Below are positions 51,555 to 60,842 of a stretch of DNA of 64,000 nt, piece by piece (position 1 is the first letter of the stretch; each line of letters starts with the position of its first letter). The position numbers and the translations under genes are program-made. The notes beneath the pieces are model-generated. The model saw nothing but the letters and a program-made list of their open reading frames with translations, made no database searches and was not told the DNA's origin. This DNA is from JBBCJT01 sp037190665. GTDB taxonomy: Bacteria > Pseudomonadota > Alphaproteobacteria > Acetobacterales > Acetobacteraceae. Location: assembly GCA_037190665.1 (NCBI GenBank), contig JBBCJT010000137.1:1-64000 (forward strand), given 5' to 3'.

Positions 51555-53585
51555 ATGGCCTGGCGCGTGGGCGTGGATATCGGAGGCACCTTCGCCGACT
51601 TCGCGGCGCTCGACACCCTTACCGGACGGATGCAGACGCTGAAGGTGCTGACCACACCGGCCGAACCAGGCCGGGATGTCGGGGCCGGGCTGGAGCACCT
51701 GATTGCGCACGGGCTGCAGCCCCCGCTGGTCGAACGCTTCGTTCACGGCACCACCGTCGGCGTGAACACCATCATCCAGCGTCGCGGCGCGCCGCTCGCG
51801 CTGTTCACCACCGCCGGCTTCACGGACATGCTGGAACTCGCGCGGCTGCGCATGCCCGACCCGTACAGCCTGTTCTGCGAGCGCCCCGAGCCGCTGGTGC
51901 CGCGCGAGCACGTCTTCCCCATCGTCGAACGCATGGACGCCGAGGGGGCGACGCTGACGGCACCTGATCGCGCTTCGGTCGAGGCTGCCGTCGTAGGGGC
52001 GCGGGCCGCGGGCTGCGCCGGCATCGTCGTGTCCTTCCTGCACGCATGGCGCAACGCGGCGCATGAGGAAGCCGTGGCGGCGATGATCGCCGAGATCGCA
52101 CCCGACCTGTTCGTCTTCCGTGGCAGCGAGGTCTGGCCCGCCATTCGCGAATACGAGCGCACCACCACCGCGGTGCTGAACGCCTACGTGCATCCCCGCA
52201 TCGCCGCCTATCTGGAGCGTGTCGAGGCGCAGCTCGGCGCCGCCGCGATCGCCGCACCGCTGCTGCTCACCACCTCGGCCGGCGGGACGATGACGGCGCA
52301 GCGCGGTCGGCGCGATTGCGTCGGCATGCTGCTCTCCGGCACCGCATCGGGCGTGGTCGGCGCCGGCGTGGTGGCGCGGGCGGCGGGGCTGCACGCGGTG
52401 CTGACGCTCGACGTGGGCGGCACCAGCGCCGATGTCGCGCTGCTCACCGACGGCGTTCCCGCCTTCGGCACCGGCCATGCGGTGGGCGAGTTCCCGCTCG
52501 CCATTCCCACGGTCGCCGTGGTGTCGAGCGGGCAGGGCGGTGGCTCCATCGCGCGCATCGACGCGCAGGGCGTGTTGCAGGTGGGACCGGAGAGTGCGGG
52601 GTCGCTGCCGGGCCCGGCCTGCTTCGGCCGGGGCGGCACACGCTGCACCGTGACGGACGCGGCGCTGCTGTGCGGCATCCTGGGGCAGGGCGAGTTGGGC
52701 TTCGGCACCATCCGCCCCGACCGCGCACTGGCGGAGGAGGTGATCGCACCCATTGCGGCGAAGCTCGGCATCGACGCGCCGGCGGCGGCCGAAGGCGTGC
52801 TGCGCGTCGCCATCAGCGGCATGCTGGTGGAGATCGACAAGCTGCTCGCCCGCGCCGGCATGCATGCCAGCGAGCTGACGCTGATGCCGTTTGGCGGGGC
52901 GGGGCCGATGCTCGGCGCGATGCTCGCCGAGACGGCCGGTATCCGCCGCGTGCTGGTGCCGCCCGTGCCCGGCACGCTGTGCGCGCTGGGTGCGCTCGCG
53001 GCCGATCTGCGGCGCGACACGATGCGCACGGTGCTGCTGTCGCTGGAGCAGAAGGCGTGGCCGGCGCTGGAAGCCACGTTCCGCGACCTGCGCGAGGAAG
53101 CCAGTGCGGCGCTTGCGGAGATGAGCGGCGGCGGCGCGGCGGACATCACGCTCGCGGCCGATATGCGCTACCGCGGCCAGTCCTACGAACTCACGGTGCC
53201 CGTGCCCGCGGATGCGCTGTCCGGCGGCGTGCCGGCCCTTGTCGCCCTGTTCCATGCGGCACATGCGGAAAGCTTCGGTCACAGCGACCCCGAGGCGCCC
53301 ATCGAGGTGGTCAGCCTGCGCGCTGCCGCCCGCCACCCCGCGCCGCCGCTTGTTATCCCGCGACAGGAGGCGACGCCGCATGAGGCGAAGCCGGAATCCC
53401 GCGTGCACCTGCGGCTGGATGGCGCGGAGCACGTGGCCGGTCTGTATCGCCGCGAGGCGCTTCGCCCCGGCGGGCGGTTCGCCGGGCCGGCCATCGTCAC
53501 GCAGGCCGACTGCACCGTGCTGATCCCGGGCGGCTGGACCGCCACCACCGATGAACTCGGCAACCTCGTGATGGAGCACGGCTGA
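51555..53585 (+). CDS. hyuA: Hydantoinase A / oxoprolinase A-type subunit (second copy)
   Basis: A 676-residue ATP-binding subunit. VGVDIGGTFADF at residues 5-16, FVHGTTVGVNTIIQRRG, DVGGTSADVALLTDG and MPFGGAGPMLGA show the family. The Asp/Ala variation (TFADF, TSADV) differs from the copy at 33 kb. ATG 51555 is chosen because the phosphate loop begins there. Its stop overlaps hyuB (TGATG). Confidence 0.93.
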   Translation: MAWRVGVDIGGTFADFAALDTLTGRMQTLKVLTTPAEPGRDVGAGLEHLIAHGLQPPLVERFVHGTTVGVNTIIQRRGAPLALFTTAGFTDMLELARLRMPDPYSLFCERPEPLVPREHVFPIVERMDAEGATLTAPDRASVEAAVVGARAAGCAGIVVSFLHAWRNAAHEEAVAAMIAEIAPDLFVFRGSEVWPAIREYERTTTAVLNAYVHPRIAAYLERVEAQLGAAAIAAPLLLTTSAGGTMTAQRGRRDCVGMLLSGTASGVVGAGVVARAAGLHAVLTLDVGGTSADVALLTDGVPAFGTGHAVGEFPLAIPTVAVVSSGQGGGSIARIDAQGVLQVGPESAGSLPGPACFGRGGTRCTVTDAALLCGILGQGELGFGTIRPDRALAEEVIAPIAAKLGIDAPAAAEGVLRVAISGMLVEIDKLLARAGMHASELTLMPFGGAGPMLGAMLAETAGIRRVLVPPVPGTLCALGALAADLRRDTMRTVLLSLEQKAWPALEATFRDLREEASAALAEMSGGGAADITLAADMRYRGQSYELTVPVPADALSGGVPALVALFHAAHAESFGHSDPEAPIEVVSLRAAARHPAPPLVIPRQEATPHEAKPESRVHLRLDGAEHVAGLYRREALRPGGRFAGPAIVTQADCTVLIPGGWTATTDELGNLVMEHG

Positions 53586-55528
53586 TGCGCACCGATCCCG
53601 TCACCCTGCAGGTGCTGCGCAACCACTGCCGCGCCGCGGCGGAGAGCATGGCGACCACGCTCTACCGCACCGCCCATTCCACCTTCGTCAAGGAGACGGA
53701 GGATTTCACCATCCAGATCCTCGACGTGCACGGCAAGACCTGCGCCGTGCCGCTGGATCTCGGTGCCACGTGGTATCCGGGCGTGGATTACGAGGACGCC
53801 ATCGCGCTGGTTCCGGGCGGCTACCGGCCGGGCGATATCGCGATGACCAGCGATCCGTATTCCGGCTACCTGTCCACCCATTCGCCGGACACCAACATGT
53901 GGAAGCCGGTCTTCCACGAAGGCGAGATCATCGCTTTCGCGGGCGGCCACATCCACAATGTCGATGTCGGCGGCGCGGTGCCGGCGAGCCTCTCGCGCAC
54001 GCTGACGGAGGTGCATCAGGAAGGCCTGCGCATCCCGCCGAGCAAGCTCTACCACGAGGGCGTGCTGGACGAGACGCTGCTGCGCACCATGATGACCAAC
54101 GTGCGCGTGCCCGAACAGAACTGGGGCGATCTGAAGGCGCTGGTCGCGGCGGTGAACACGGGCGAGCGCCGCATCCTCGATCTGGTGCGTCGCTTCGGTG
54201 CGCGGATGCTGAAGGATGGTCTCGCCGATCTGCTCGACTATGGCGAGGCGCAGGCGCGCGCGGTGCTCGCCGGCCTGCCGGATGGTACCTATCACTTCGC
54301 GGACTATTGCGATGAGGACGGTGTCGGCGGCGATCCGCTGCGGCTGAAGGTGGCGCTGCGCATCGACGGGGATTCGGCGGAACTCGACTTCACCGGAACC
54401 GATCCGCAGACGCTCTGCTCGATGAACGTACCGACGGGCGGGCATCCGCGGCATTCGCTGATCCTGGTCGGCGTGTATTACGTGCTGTCCGCGCTCAGCC
54501 CGAAGATCACGCTGAACTTCGGCACGACGCGGCCCTTCACCTGCATCCTGCCCGAAGGCAGCGTGGTGAACCCCGCGCACCCCGCAGCGGTCGGCATGCG
54601 CAGCCTGACCTGCGCGCGGCTGCGCAGCCTCGTCTTCGGCGCTTTCGCGCAGGCCGCGCCGGAACGCCTGCCGGCCGCGCCGGCCGGTTCGTCCTCCATC
54701 ATCAACCTCGCCGCCGAACATCCGCGGACCGGGCGGCGCGTGATCGCCGCGGTGGCGCCCATCGTCGGCGGCGGCGGCGGCATGCCGCATCGCGACGGCA
54801 CGGACGGCTCCGGTGCCGACGCCGCCTATCTGAAGAACAGCCCCGTCGAGATCACCGAAGCCGAAGCGCCGGTGCGCATCCTGCGCTATGGGCTGATGCC
54901 GGATACCGGCGGCCCCGGCGCGCATCGCGGCGGTCTGGCGACGGTGCTGGAATTCACCACCGATGCGCCGGGTGCGACCGTCACCGCACGCAACCGGGAT
55001 CGTTCGATCTTCCAGCCATGGGGCATCCTCGGCGGCAGGCCGGGGGCGGCGAGCACCTTCACGCTCAACCCCTCGCGCCCGAACGAGCATGACCTGCGCA
55101 ACACCGACATCCTGAACCTCGCGCCCGGCGATGTGGTGCGCATCGTCTCGCCCGGCGGCGGCGGGCGTGGCGATCCGGCGCAGCGCGATCCCGCCGCCGT
55201 GCTGCGCGACGTGCGCGCCGGCCGGCTGACGCAGGAGGCGGCGGAGCGCGACTACGCTGTCGTCATCCGCGACGGTGCGGTGGATGAGGCCGCGACGGCG
55301 GCGCTTCGCGCGAAGCTGGCGACGCGCGACGGCTTCGATGGCGGGCCCGCGCGCCGGACGCATGAAGGCCGCTGGGATGCCGACGCCTATGCCGCGCTGG
55401 GCGAGGCGCTGGCGCGGGTGCCGGCAAACCATCGCGGCTGGCTGAAGCGGAAGCTGTTCGCCGCGGTGCGCGCAGCACCCGGCCGCACGCCACGCGCGGC
55501 TATGGAAGCGGCGATGGCGGACGGTTAG
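53585..55528 (+). CDS. hyuB: Hydantoinase B / oxoprolinase B-type subunit (second copy)
   Basis: A 647-residue subunit, longer than the copy at 31 kb. The start PVTLQVLRNHCRAAAESMAT, ETEDFTIQILDVHGKTCAVP, SDPYSGYLSTHSPDTNMWKP and GSVVNPAHPAAVGMRS are family features. It partners the preceding hyuA. An extra C-terminal part of about 70 residues (after the QEAAERDYAVVI region) may be a separate small domain. Confidence 0.92.
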   Translation: MRTDPVTLQVLRNHCRAAAESMATTLYRTAHSTFVKETEDFTIQILDVHGKTCAVPLDLGATWYPGVDYEDAIALVPGGYRPGDIAMTSDPYSGYLSTHSPDTNMWKPVFHEGEIIAFAGGHIHNVDVGGAVPASLSRTLTEVHQEGLRIPPSKLYHEGVLDETLLRTMMTNVRVPEQNWGDLKALVAAVNTGERRILDLVRRFGARMLKDGLADLLDYGEAQARAVLAGLPDGTYHFADYCDEDGVGGDPLRLKVALRIDGDSAELDFTGTDPQTLCSMNVPTGGHPRHSLILVGVYYVLSALSPKITLNFGTTRPFTCILPEGSVVNPAHPAAVGMRSLTCARLRSLVFGAFAQAAPERLPAAPAGSSSIINLAAEHPRTGRRVIAAVAPIVGGGGGMPHRDGTDGSGADAAYLKNSPVEITEAEAPVRILRYGLMPDTGGPGAHRGGLATVLEFTTDAPGATVTARNRDRSIFQPWGILGGRPGAASTFTLNPSRPNEHDLRNTDILNLAPGDVVRIVSPGGGGRGDPAQRDPAAVLRDVRAGRLTQEAAERDYAVVIRDGAVDEAATAALRAKLATRDGFDGGPARRTHEGRWDADAYAALGEALARVPANHRGWLKRKLFAAVRAAPGRTPRAAMEAAMADG

Positions 55529-55566
55529 ACTTCCGTGTCGACGCGGCGGGTCTATCCTTGGCCCGC

Positions 55567-56463
55567 ATGAACGCCCGCGACATCGAAATCTTCCGCGCCG
55601 TGATGCAGAATCGCACGCTGAGCGCGGCGGCGGAGGTGCTGCATGTCTCGCAGCCGGCGCTTTCCAAGGCGGTGCGCCACTGCGAGGACCGGCTGGGCTT
55701 CCGCCTGTTCCAGCGCGCCGGCGGCCGCCTGATCCCGACCGCCGAGGCCGAGACCCTGCTGCCGGAGGCGGAGCGCCTCTATCAGGAGTTGCAGGCATTC
55801 AAGGGTTTCGCCCGCGACCTCGGCGGATCCCGTGGGGGCCTGTTGCGGCTCGGCGCTTCCTCCTCGCTGGCGGTATCGCTGGTGCCCCCGGCACTCGCGG
55901 CGCTGCGGCGGGAGCGTCATGCGGCCCGGATGACGGCGCATCTGCTGCCGCTGCGCGAACTCGGCGAGGCGTTGCTGGCACGGCGGCTCGATGTGGGTCT
56001 TGCCCTGACGCCGATCAGCCTGCCGGGTCTGGAAGCCACGGTACTCGGCAGCGTGCCTTGCGTCGTGCTGCTGCCGGCCGGGCATCGCCTGGTGAAGGAG
56101 CCGGTGCTGCGCCCTAGGCTGCTGGCCGGCGAGCCCGAGGTCGGCTTCGCGAGCTGGCTGGATTTCGGCCACAGCCTGGATCTCGCCTTCGGTCAGGAGG
56201 GCGTCGAGCGCGATCTGGTCGTCGAGGTCGGCACCACCGTCGGCGCGGTGGCGATGGTGCAGGAGGGGATAGGCTACGCGATCGTGGACGGGCTGGTGCG
56301 ACGCCGCCGGCGGCCGGGGGTCGCCGCGCGGTCCTTCCTGCCCGAGGTCCGTCGCGACGTGATCATGGTGCGCAGCCAGACCATGGGCGCCTCGGCACTG
56401 GTGACGCGGCTCAGGTCGATCCTGACCGCGCTATGTGCCGAGGCCGTCGCGTCGGAGCCCTGA
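55567..56463 (+). CDS. LysR-family transcriptional regulator
   Basis: A 298-residue regulator with helix-turn-helix at residues 4-62 (IFRAVMQNRTLSAAAEVLHV, QPALSKAVRHCEDRLGFRLF), of the type that includes opine regulators NocR/OccR. It follows hyuB by 38 bp on the same strand and may be co-transcribed. A TTG nine bases upstream is a less likely start. Confidence 0.9.
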   Translation: MNARDIEIFRAVMQNRTLSAAAEVLHVSQPALSKAVRHCEDRLGFRLFQRAGGRLIPTAEAETLLPEAERLYQELQAFKGFARDLGGSRGGLLRLGASSSLAVSLVPPALAALRRERHAARMTAHLLPLRELGEALLARRLDVGLALTPISLPGLEATVLGSVPCVVLLPAGHRLVKEPVLRPRLLAGEPEVGFASWLDFGHSLDLAFGQEGVERDLVVEVGTTVGAVAMVQEGIGYAIVDGLVRRRRRPGVAARSFLPEVRRDVIMVRSQTMGASALVTRLRSILTALCAEAVASEP

Positions 56464-56474
56464 TACCCGGCTGG

Positions 56475-57485
56475 TCAGTCGGCTCGCGCGCCGCTCGCGC
56501 GGACCAGCGGCACCCAGTACTCGATCTCCTCCCGCAGGAAGGCGGAGAAGCGTGCCTGCGTGTAGCCGGTCAGCGGAGGCAGGCCCATCTCGCGGTCCAG
56601 TTTCTGCGCCACGGCGGGATCGGCCAGCGCCGCCTGCGTCGCCTCGGCCAGCCGGTCCACGATGGGCTGCGGCGTGCCGGCGGGGCCGAACAGGCCGAAC
56701 CAGGAATAGGCCTTGTAGCCGGGCAGCCCGGCCTCGGCGCTGGTCGGCACGTCCGGCAGCACGGAAGACCGCTGCGGCGTCGCCATCACGAGAGCGACCA
56801 GTGCGCCGCTGTCGACATGCGGCTTGATGAGGCCCGGCGCGTCGGCGGTGAAATCCACCACACCGGCCAGCAGGTCGTTGAACACCGGCCCGCTGCCGCG
56901 ATAGGGCACATGCACCGCCTGGGTGCCGGTCTGCTGCAGCAGCGCGACGCAGGAGATGTGGCCCGACGAGCCGTTGCCGGCGCTGCCATAGCTCAGCTTG
57001 CCGGGATTGGCGCGCATGTAGGCGATGAATTCCTGCAGGGTGGAGACGCCGACGCTCTTGCGCACGGCGATGCCGATCGGCACGAGCACCGTCGGCGAGA
57101 CCGGCACCAGATCCTTCACCGGATCATAGGGCATGGTCCGGTACAGGCCCATGGCGAGCGCGGTCGTCGAGAGCCCGCTGAAGGCGAAGCTGTAGCCGTC
57201 GGGCGGGGACTTCGCGACGTTGTCGGTGCCTACCGTGCCGCCCGCGCCGGGGCGGTTCTCGATCACCATGGGCTGCCCCAGCAACTCGGACAGCTTCTGC
57301 GCCACGATGCGGCTGCTGATGTCCGTCGCGCCGCCGGCGGCGAACGGGACGACGAGGCGCACGGGGCGCGTCGGCCAGGCCGGCTGCGCGGTCGCGGAGC
57401 GTATCAGCGCGGGCGCCGCAAGGGCCGCGGTGGCGCTGCCCAGCAGCAGCCGGCGTGGCAGAATGCGGATGAATTGGCTGGACAT
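56475..57485 (-). CDS. Bug-family (tripartite tricarboxylate transporter) binding protein
   Basis: A 336-residue periplasmic protein. Signal peptide with RRLLLGSATAALAAPALIRS, then VRLVVPFAAGGATDISSRIV, VIENRPGAGGTVG, HVPYRGSGPVFNDL and PTSAEAGLPGYKAY. It is convergent with the LysR gene, with 11 bp between stop codons. GGGGAG precedes the ATG. It has no membrane partners here; a 16-bp dyad lies 37 bp upstream. Confidence 0.92.
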   Translation of the reverse strand: MSSQFIRILPRRLLLGSATAALAAPALIRSATAQPAWPTRPVRLVVPFAAGGATDISSRIVAQKLSELLGQPMVIENRPGAGGTVGTDNVAKSPPDGYSFAFSGLSTTALAMGLYRTMPYDPVKDLVPVSPTVLVPIGIAVRKSVGVSTLQEFIAYMRANPGKLSYGSAGNGSSGHISCVALLQQTGTQAVHVPYRGSGPVFNDLLAGVVDFTADAPGLIKPHVDSGALVALVMATPQRSSVLPDVPTSAEAGLPGYKAYSWFGLFGPAGTPQPIVDRLAEATQAALADPAVAQKLDREMGLPPLTGYTQARFSAFLREEIEYWVPLVRASGARAD

Positions 57486-57521
57486 TCACGGAACTCCCCT
57501 GCGTGAAGATGCGATCTGCCG

Positions 57522-57537
57522 TCATGATAGATCATGA
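57522..57537. promoter_or_regulatory. 16-bp perfect dyad upstream of Bug gene
   Basis: TCATGAT-AG-ATCATGA with 7-bp perfect arms, 37 bp upstream of the Bug-protein start codon, in the promoter position. It is a likely regulator site. Confidence 0.5.
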
Positions 57538-57811
57538 GCGGCACCCCGGATGCATGAGACCGGGGGGAGCCGATGTGTCAACTAGTTCGGACAGATAACG
57601 ACGAGGTGCGGGCCGAGGACAACAGCGCGTAGCAGGGCGGGGCCGTGCTGGCGTGCGGAAGATCTGCGCAAGGTATACTTCGAGTTGCAGGTGTCAGGTG
57701 GCATTCCGGGACCGATGCCGCGGCTTCCGTTGCAGTGCGAACATCAGTCCTTTCGCAGACGCTCGCGCGAACGGACGCAGACGAAGCGTCGCCGTCAATG
57801 CGCTGAAAACC
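57538..57811. other. Gene-free gap, possible mobile-element scar
   Basis: About 270 bp with no ORF resembling a known protein on either strand. It contains TGTCAACTAGTTCGGACAG (57576-57594), reminiscent of an insertion-sequence tip with an internal AACTAGTT palindrome, but no matching far end was found. The rest shows no clear promoter or hairpin. Confidence 0.3.
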
Positions 57812-58894
57812 TCAGGCGGCGATCGGTGCCCGGGAGAAAGCCGGAGGCGCCACGCCGGTGGCCTCCGCCTGGGCGGCAAGTTCCGCGATCACCTTGGCGG
57901 TCACGGGAATGCCTGTCGCGGCGCGGTTCGCTGCCGTGCGTTCCTCCGGTTCCCCCGGCATGAGGATCTCATCGAAACCGGCCGCACGCGGCTGCCCCTT
58001 CAGCCGGGTGACGAAATCGTCCATGCGTTCGGCGAACGCCTCGCGCGGCATGAACAGGTCGGGCCGGATGGCGAAGAACAGATGCCCGACATTCTGCGGC
58101 TCTTCGTGATCGAAGTAGAGGCTGCGGACGCGGCCGCCATAGTTCGCACCCGTCAGCACGCCGCACATCAGGTCCATCAGCATCGACAGGGCCGACCCCT
58201 TCACCCCGCCGAAGGGCAGGCACACACCCTCGAACGCCTTGCGCGCGTCGGTGGTGGGGTGGCCGTCCGAATCCAATGCCAGCCCTTCCGGGATCGGCGT
58301 TCCATGGGTGGCGGCAAGGCGGATCTTGCCGCGCGCGATCACCGTCATCGCCATGTCGAGCACGTAGCCGGGCTGGTCCCCGCCGGGGATGCCGGCCGCG
58401 AGCGGGGCCGCGCCGAGGAAGGGTGTGCGCCCGCCCCAGGCCGCGATGGCCGGGGAGGAATTGGTGAAGGCCATGGCGATGAAGCCGGCCTCCATCGCCT
58501 GCTGCACATACAGTGCCGCCATGCCGTAGTGCGTGCTGCGCCGCACGCCGGCCAGCCCGATGCCGCTGGTGCGGGCGAGGTCGATGGCCTCGCTCATCGC
58601 GCGATGGCCGGCGAGGAAGCCCATCCCGTCATCGCCATCGACCAGCGCCACGGCGCCGGCGACATGGTCCACCGTGATCTCCGGCCGCGCCTTCACCACG
58701 CCACGACGCAGCCGCTCCAGATACATCGGAATGCGGGAGACGCCGTGGCTATCGATGCCGCGCAGATTGGCGGCCACCAGATCGCGCGCGATGACCTCCG
58801 CATCGCCTTCTCGCAAGCCGGCCTTCGCGAACAGCGCCGCGGCATAGGCGGTCAGGGCCGGGGCCGCGATGTAGGAGAGGTCGTCCGTCGTCAC
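57812..58894 (-). CDS. Malate/L-lactate dehydrogenase (LDH2) family oxidoreductase
   Basis: A 360-residue NAD(P)-dependent dehydrogenase of the YlbC/YiaK/Mdh type. The conserved segment GIDSHGVSRIPMYLERL sits near residue 42, then GAVALVDGDDGMGF, VRRSTHYGMAALY and SMLMDLMCGVLTGA. The start is GTG (58894) with GGAG nearby; an upstream ATG is out of frame. Relatives reduce or oxidise hydroxy acids and keto-gulonates. It is the last gene of the sugar-acid operon. Confidence 0.9.
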   Translation of the reverse strand: MTTDDLSYIAAPALTAYAAALFAKAGLREGDAEVIARDLVAANLRGIDSHGVSRIPMYLERLRRGVVKARPEITVDHVAGAVALVDGDDGMGFLAGHRAMSEAIDLARTSGIGLAGVRRSTHYGMAALYVQQAMEAGFIAMAFTNSSPAIAAWGGRTPFLGAAPLAAGIPGGDQPGYVLDMAMTVIARGKIRLAATHGTPIPEGLALDSDGHPTTDARKAFEGVCLPFGGVKGSALSMLMDLMCGVLTGANYGGRVRSLYFDHEEPQNVGHLFFAIRPDLFMPREAFAERMDDFVTRLKGQPRAAGFDEILMPGEPEERTAANRAATGIPVTAKVIAELAAQAEATGVAPPAFSRAPIAA

Positions 58895-58937
58895 GCGCTT
58901 CGCTCCATGCGTGCTGGTGTGGCCGGGCGGGTCATCG

Positions 58938-60002
58938 TCACGCCGTCCGGAAAACGATGCAGACCGGGCTGCCGGTGGATACGACATGGTCGGTCGCGAC
59001 CGGCAGGCCGCTGTCGGGGGCGATGGCGAACAGCCGGATGGTGTCGGTGTCCTCGTTCGCCACGTACATGAATCGGTCATCCGGGGAGAGGGCGAAGAAG
59101 CGCGGCGTACGACCGCCGCCGGGCGTCCACCCGATGGCGCGCAACCGTCCCGTCGATGGTTCGGCGGCGAAGGTCGCGATCGAATCATGGCCGCGGTTCG
59201 ACGCATAGATGAAGCGGCCGTCGCGCGACGCCTCGATCTCCGCCGCACGGCTTTCGCCCGTGAAATCGTCCGGCAGGGCCGGCAGGATCTGGAACGGCGC
59301 AAGCTCACCGGATGCGGCGTCCCAGCGGCAGGACATGACGGTGGAATCCAGCTCGTTCAGCACATAGGCGAAGCGGCCATCGGTGCTGAAGGCGAGATGA
59401 CGCGGCCCCGCGCCGGAACGCGCCGTGCACCACGGCGATGCCGCCGGCCTGAGATGGCCGAGGGGATCGAGCCGATAGGCGAAGATCCGGTCCACGCCCT
59501 TGTCCGGCACGACGATCATCTGTCCCGACGAGTCGAACACGACCTGGTGCGGCTTGGGGAAAGGCTGCTCCACGCGATGCGGTCCGGGTTCGCCTTCGAG
59601 CGTGACAAGGTCCGCCACGGTGCCGAGCGCGCCGTCCGGTCGGATCGGCAGCAACGCGAGCGTGGATGTCAGATGGTTCGCGATGACCATCCAGCGTCCG
59701 GAGGGATCGAGCGCGAGATGGACCGGATTCAATCCCTCCGTGGATTGCCGGTTCAGGAATGCCAGCGTGCCGTCCGCCGGGTCGATGCGGAAGGCACTGA
59801 CCTCGCGCGCATCGCCGTGCACGGTGTAGAGCGTGCGGAAGCCGCGATCGAGCGCGAGGAAGGACGGGTTCACCAGATCGCCGACAAGCTGGACATGCGT
59901 CAGCGCGCCGGACGCCGCGTCCACGCGGTAGACATTGATCCCGTCGCCGCGCGCGTTGCGTTCGCGTGTGGTGCGGCTGCCGACATAGGCGAACATCGCC
60001 AT
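58938..60002 (-). CDS. Beta-propeller lactonase (6-phosphogluconolactonase-like)
   Basis: A 354-residue seven-bladed propeller protein. Repeating blades show as NPSFLALDRGFRTLYTV, NPVHLALDPSGRWMVIANH, GPRHLAFSTDGRFAYVLNEL and TPRFFALSPDDRFMYVANED. Such enzymes open sugar lactones. It follows the uronate-dehydrogenase-like gene by 3 bp, whose product would be an aldaro-lactone, so it likely opens that lactone. Confidence 0.92.
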   Translation of the reverse strand: MAMFAYVGSRTTRERNARGDGINVYRVDAASGALTHVQLVGDLVNPSFLALDRGFRTLYTVHGDAREVSAFRIDPADGTLAFLNRQSTEGLNPVHLALDPSGRWMVIANHLTSTLALLPIRPDGALGTVADLVTLEGEPGPHRVEQPFPKPHQVVFDSSGQMIVVPDKGVDRIFAYRLDPLGHLRPAASPWCTARSGAGPRHLAFSTDGRFAYVLNELDSTVMSCRWDAASGELAPFQILPALPDDFTGESRAAEIEASRDGRFIYASNRGHDSIATFAAEPSTGRLRAIGWTPGGGRTPRFFALSPDDRFMYVANEDTDTIRLFAIAPDSGLPVATDHVVSTGSPVCIVFRTA

Positions 60003-60005
60003 CCC

Positions 60006-60842
60006 CTACGGCACCCGTGCCGGATCGCCGACGAAACCCATCGCGGCCGCCGGGCCGCCATGGAACGCCTCCGCCACCGGACCGGCGGCGGAGGGCAACG
60101 CTTCCAGCTCAGCCGCGAAGTCTTCCGCGTTGTCCTGCGGCTGGTAGCCGATATGGGTGCGCGCCGCATGGTCATCGCCCCAACGTGCGCGCCGGTTCGC
60201 CGACAGTCCGTAAAGGACGAGGTAGTGGAAAGCCGGCGCTTCGACACAGCAGCGCGCAAGCCGCGCCATATCGCCGTGGCTGATCCACGTCCCGAGCTGG
60301 CGCGCATCTTCCGGCCGGGACCGGAAGGAGCCGATCCGGAGGCAGGCGACCTCCATGCCGAACTTGTCCGCACACAACCGGCCCATCGCCTCGCCGAAGA
60401 CCTTGCTGACGCCGTAGTAGCCGTCCGGCCGTGGCGGCTCGTTCACGCCCACGTCCGTGTCGGCGCGGTAGAAGCCGATGACGTGATTGCTGCTGGCGAA
60501 GATCATGCGCCGCACGCCGTTCTGCCGTGCCGCCTCGTAGACGACATGGCAGCCGAGGACATTGGTGTGGAAGATATCCTCCGGCGGAGCGCCCTCGCGC
60601 GGGATGCCGGCGAGGTGGACGATGCAGTCTACATCCTTCATCGCCGCCATCATGGCATCCGCGCTGGTGATGTCGCCTTCCACGGCTTCCTCATTCGCGA
60701 CGGGTGCAACCACGGGAACGCGGTCCAGCAGCCGCAGCCGATGCGCCGTCGGGCGCAGGGCGGGGCGGAGGACCGTGCCGATCTCCCCCGCCGCGCCGGT
60801 CAGCAGGACACGCCCCCAGCGGTGCGAACCGGCCTCAGCCAT
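60006..60842 (-). CDS. udh: NAD-dependent uronate dehydrogenase-like (SDR)
   Basis: A 278-residue short-chain dehydrogenase. LLTGAAGEIGTVLRPAL near residue 12 binds NAD; IVHLAGIPREGAPPEDIFHT, FASSNHVIGFYRADT and the Tyr/Lys pair in YGVSKVFGEA form the active site; CLRIGSFRSRPEDARQLGTW is characteristic of uronate dehydrogenases. They oxidise galacturonate or glucuronate to aldaro-lactones. The ATG is 8 bp inside the preceding Bug gene; the lactonase follows. Confidence 0.85.
   Translation of the reverse strand: MAEAGSHRWGRVLLTGAAGEIGTVLRPALRPTAHRLRLLDRVPVVAPVANEEAVEGDITSADAMMAAMKDVDCIVHLAGIPREGAPPEDIFHTNVLGCHVVYEAARQNGVRRMIFASSNHVIGFYRADTDVGVNEPPRPDGYYGVSKVFGEAMGRLCADKFGMEVACLRIGSFRSRPEDARQLGTWISHGDMARLARCCVEAPAFHYLVLYGLSANRRARWGDDHAARTHIGYQPQDNAEDFAAELEALPSAAGPVAEAFHGGPAAAMGFVGDPARVP

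Noticed and set aside
51453..53579. Long open frame antisense to the second hyuA (708 codons)
   Set aside because: His/Gln/Arg-rich composition and exact mirror of a well-supported gene; an effect of high G+C codon bias.
53279..55798. 839-codon open frame antisense to hyuB
   Set aside because: Low-complexity basic product without any family feature, opposite a clear CDS.
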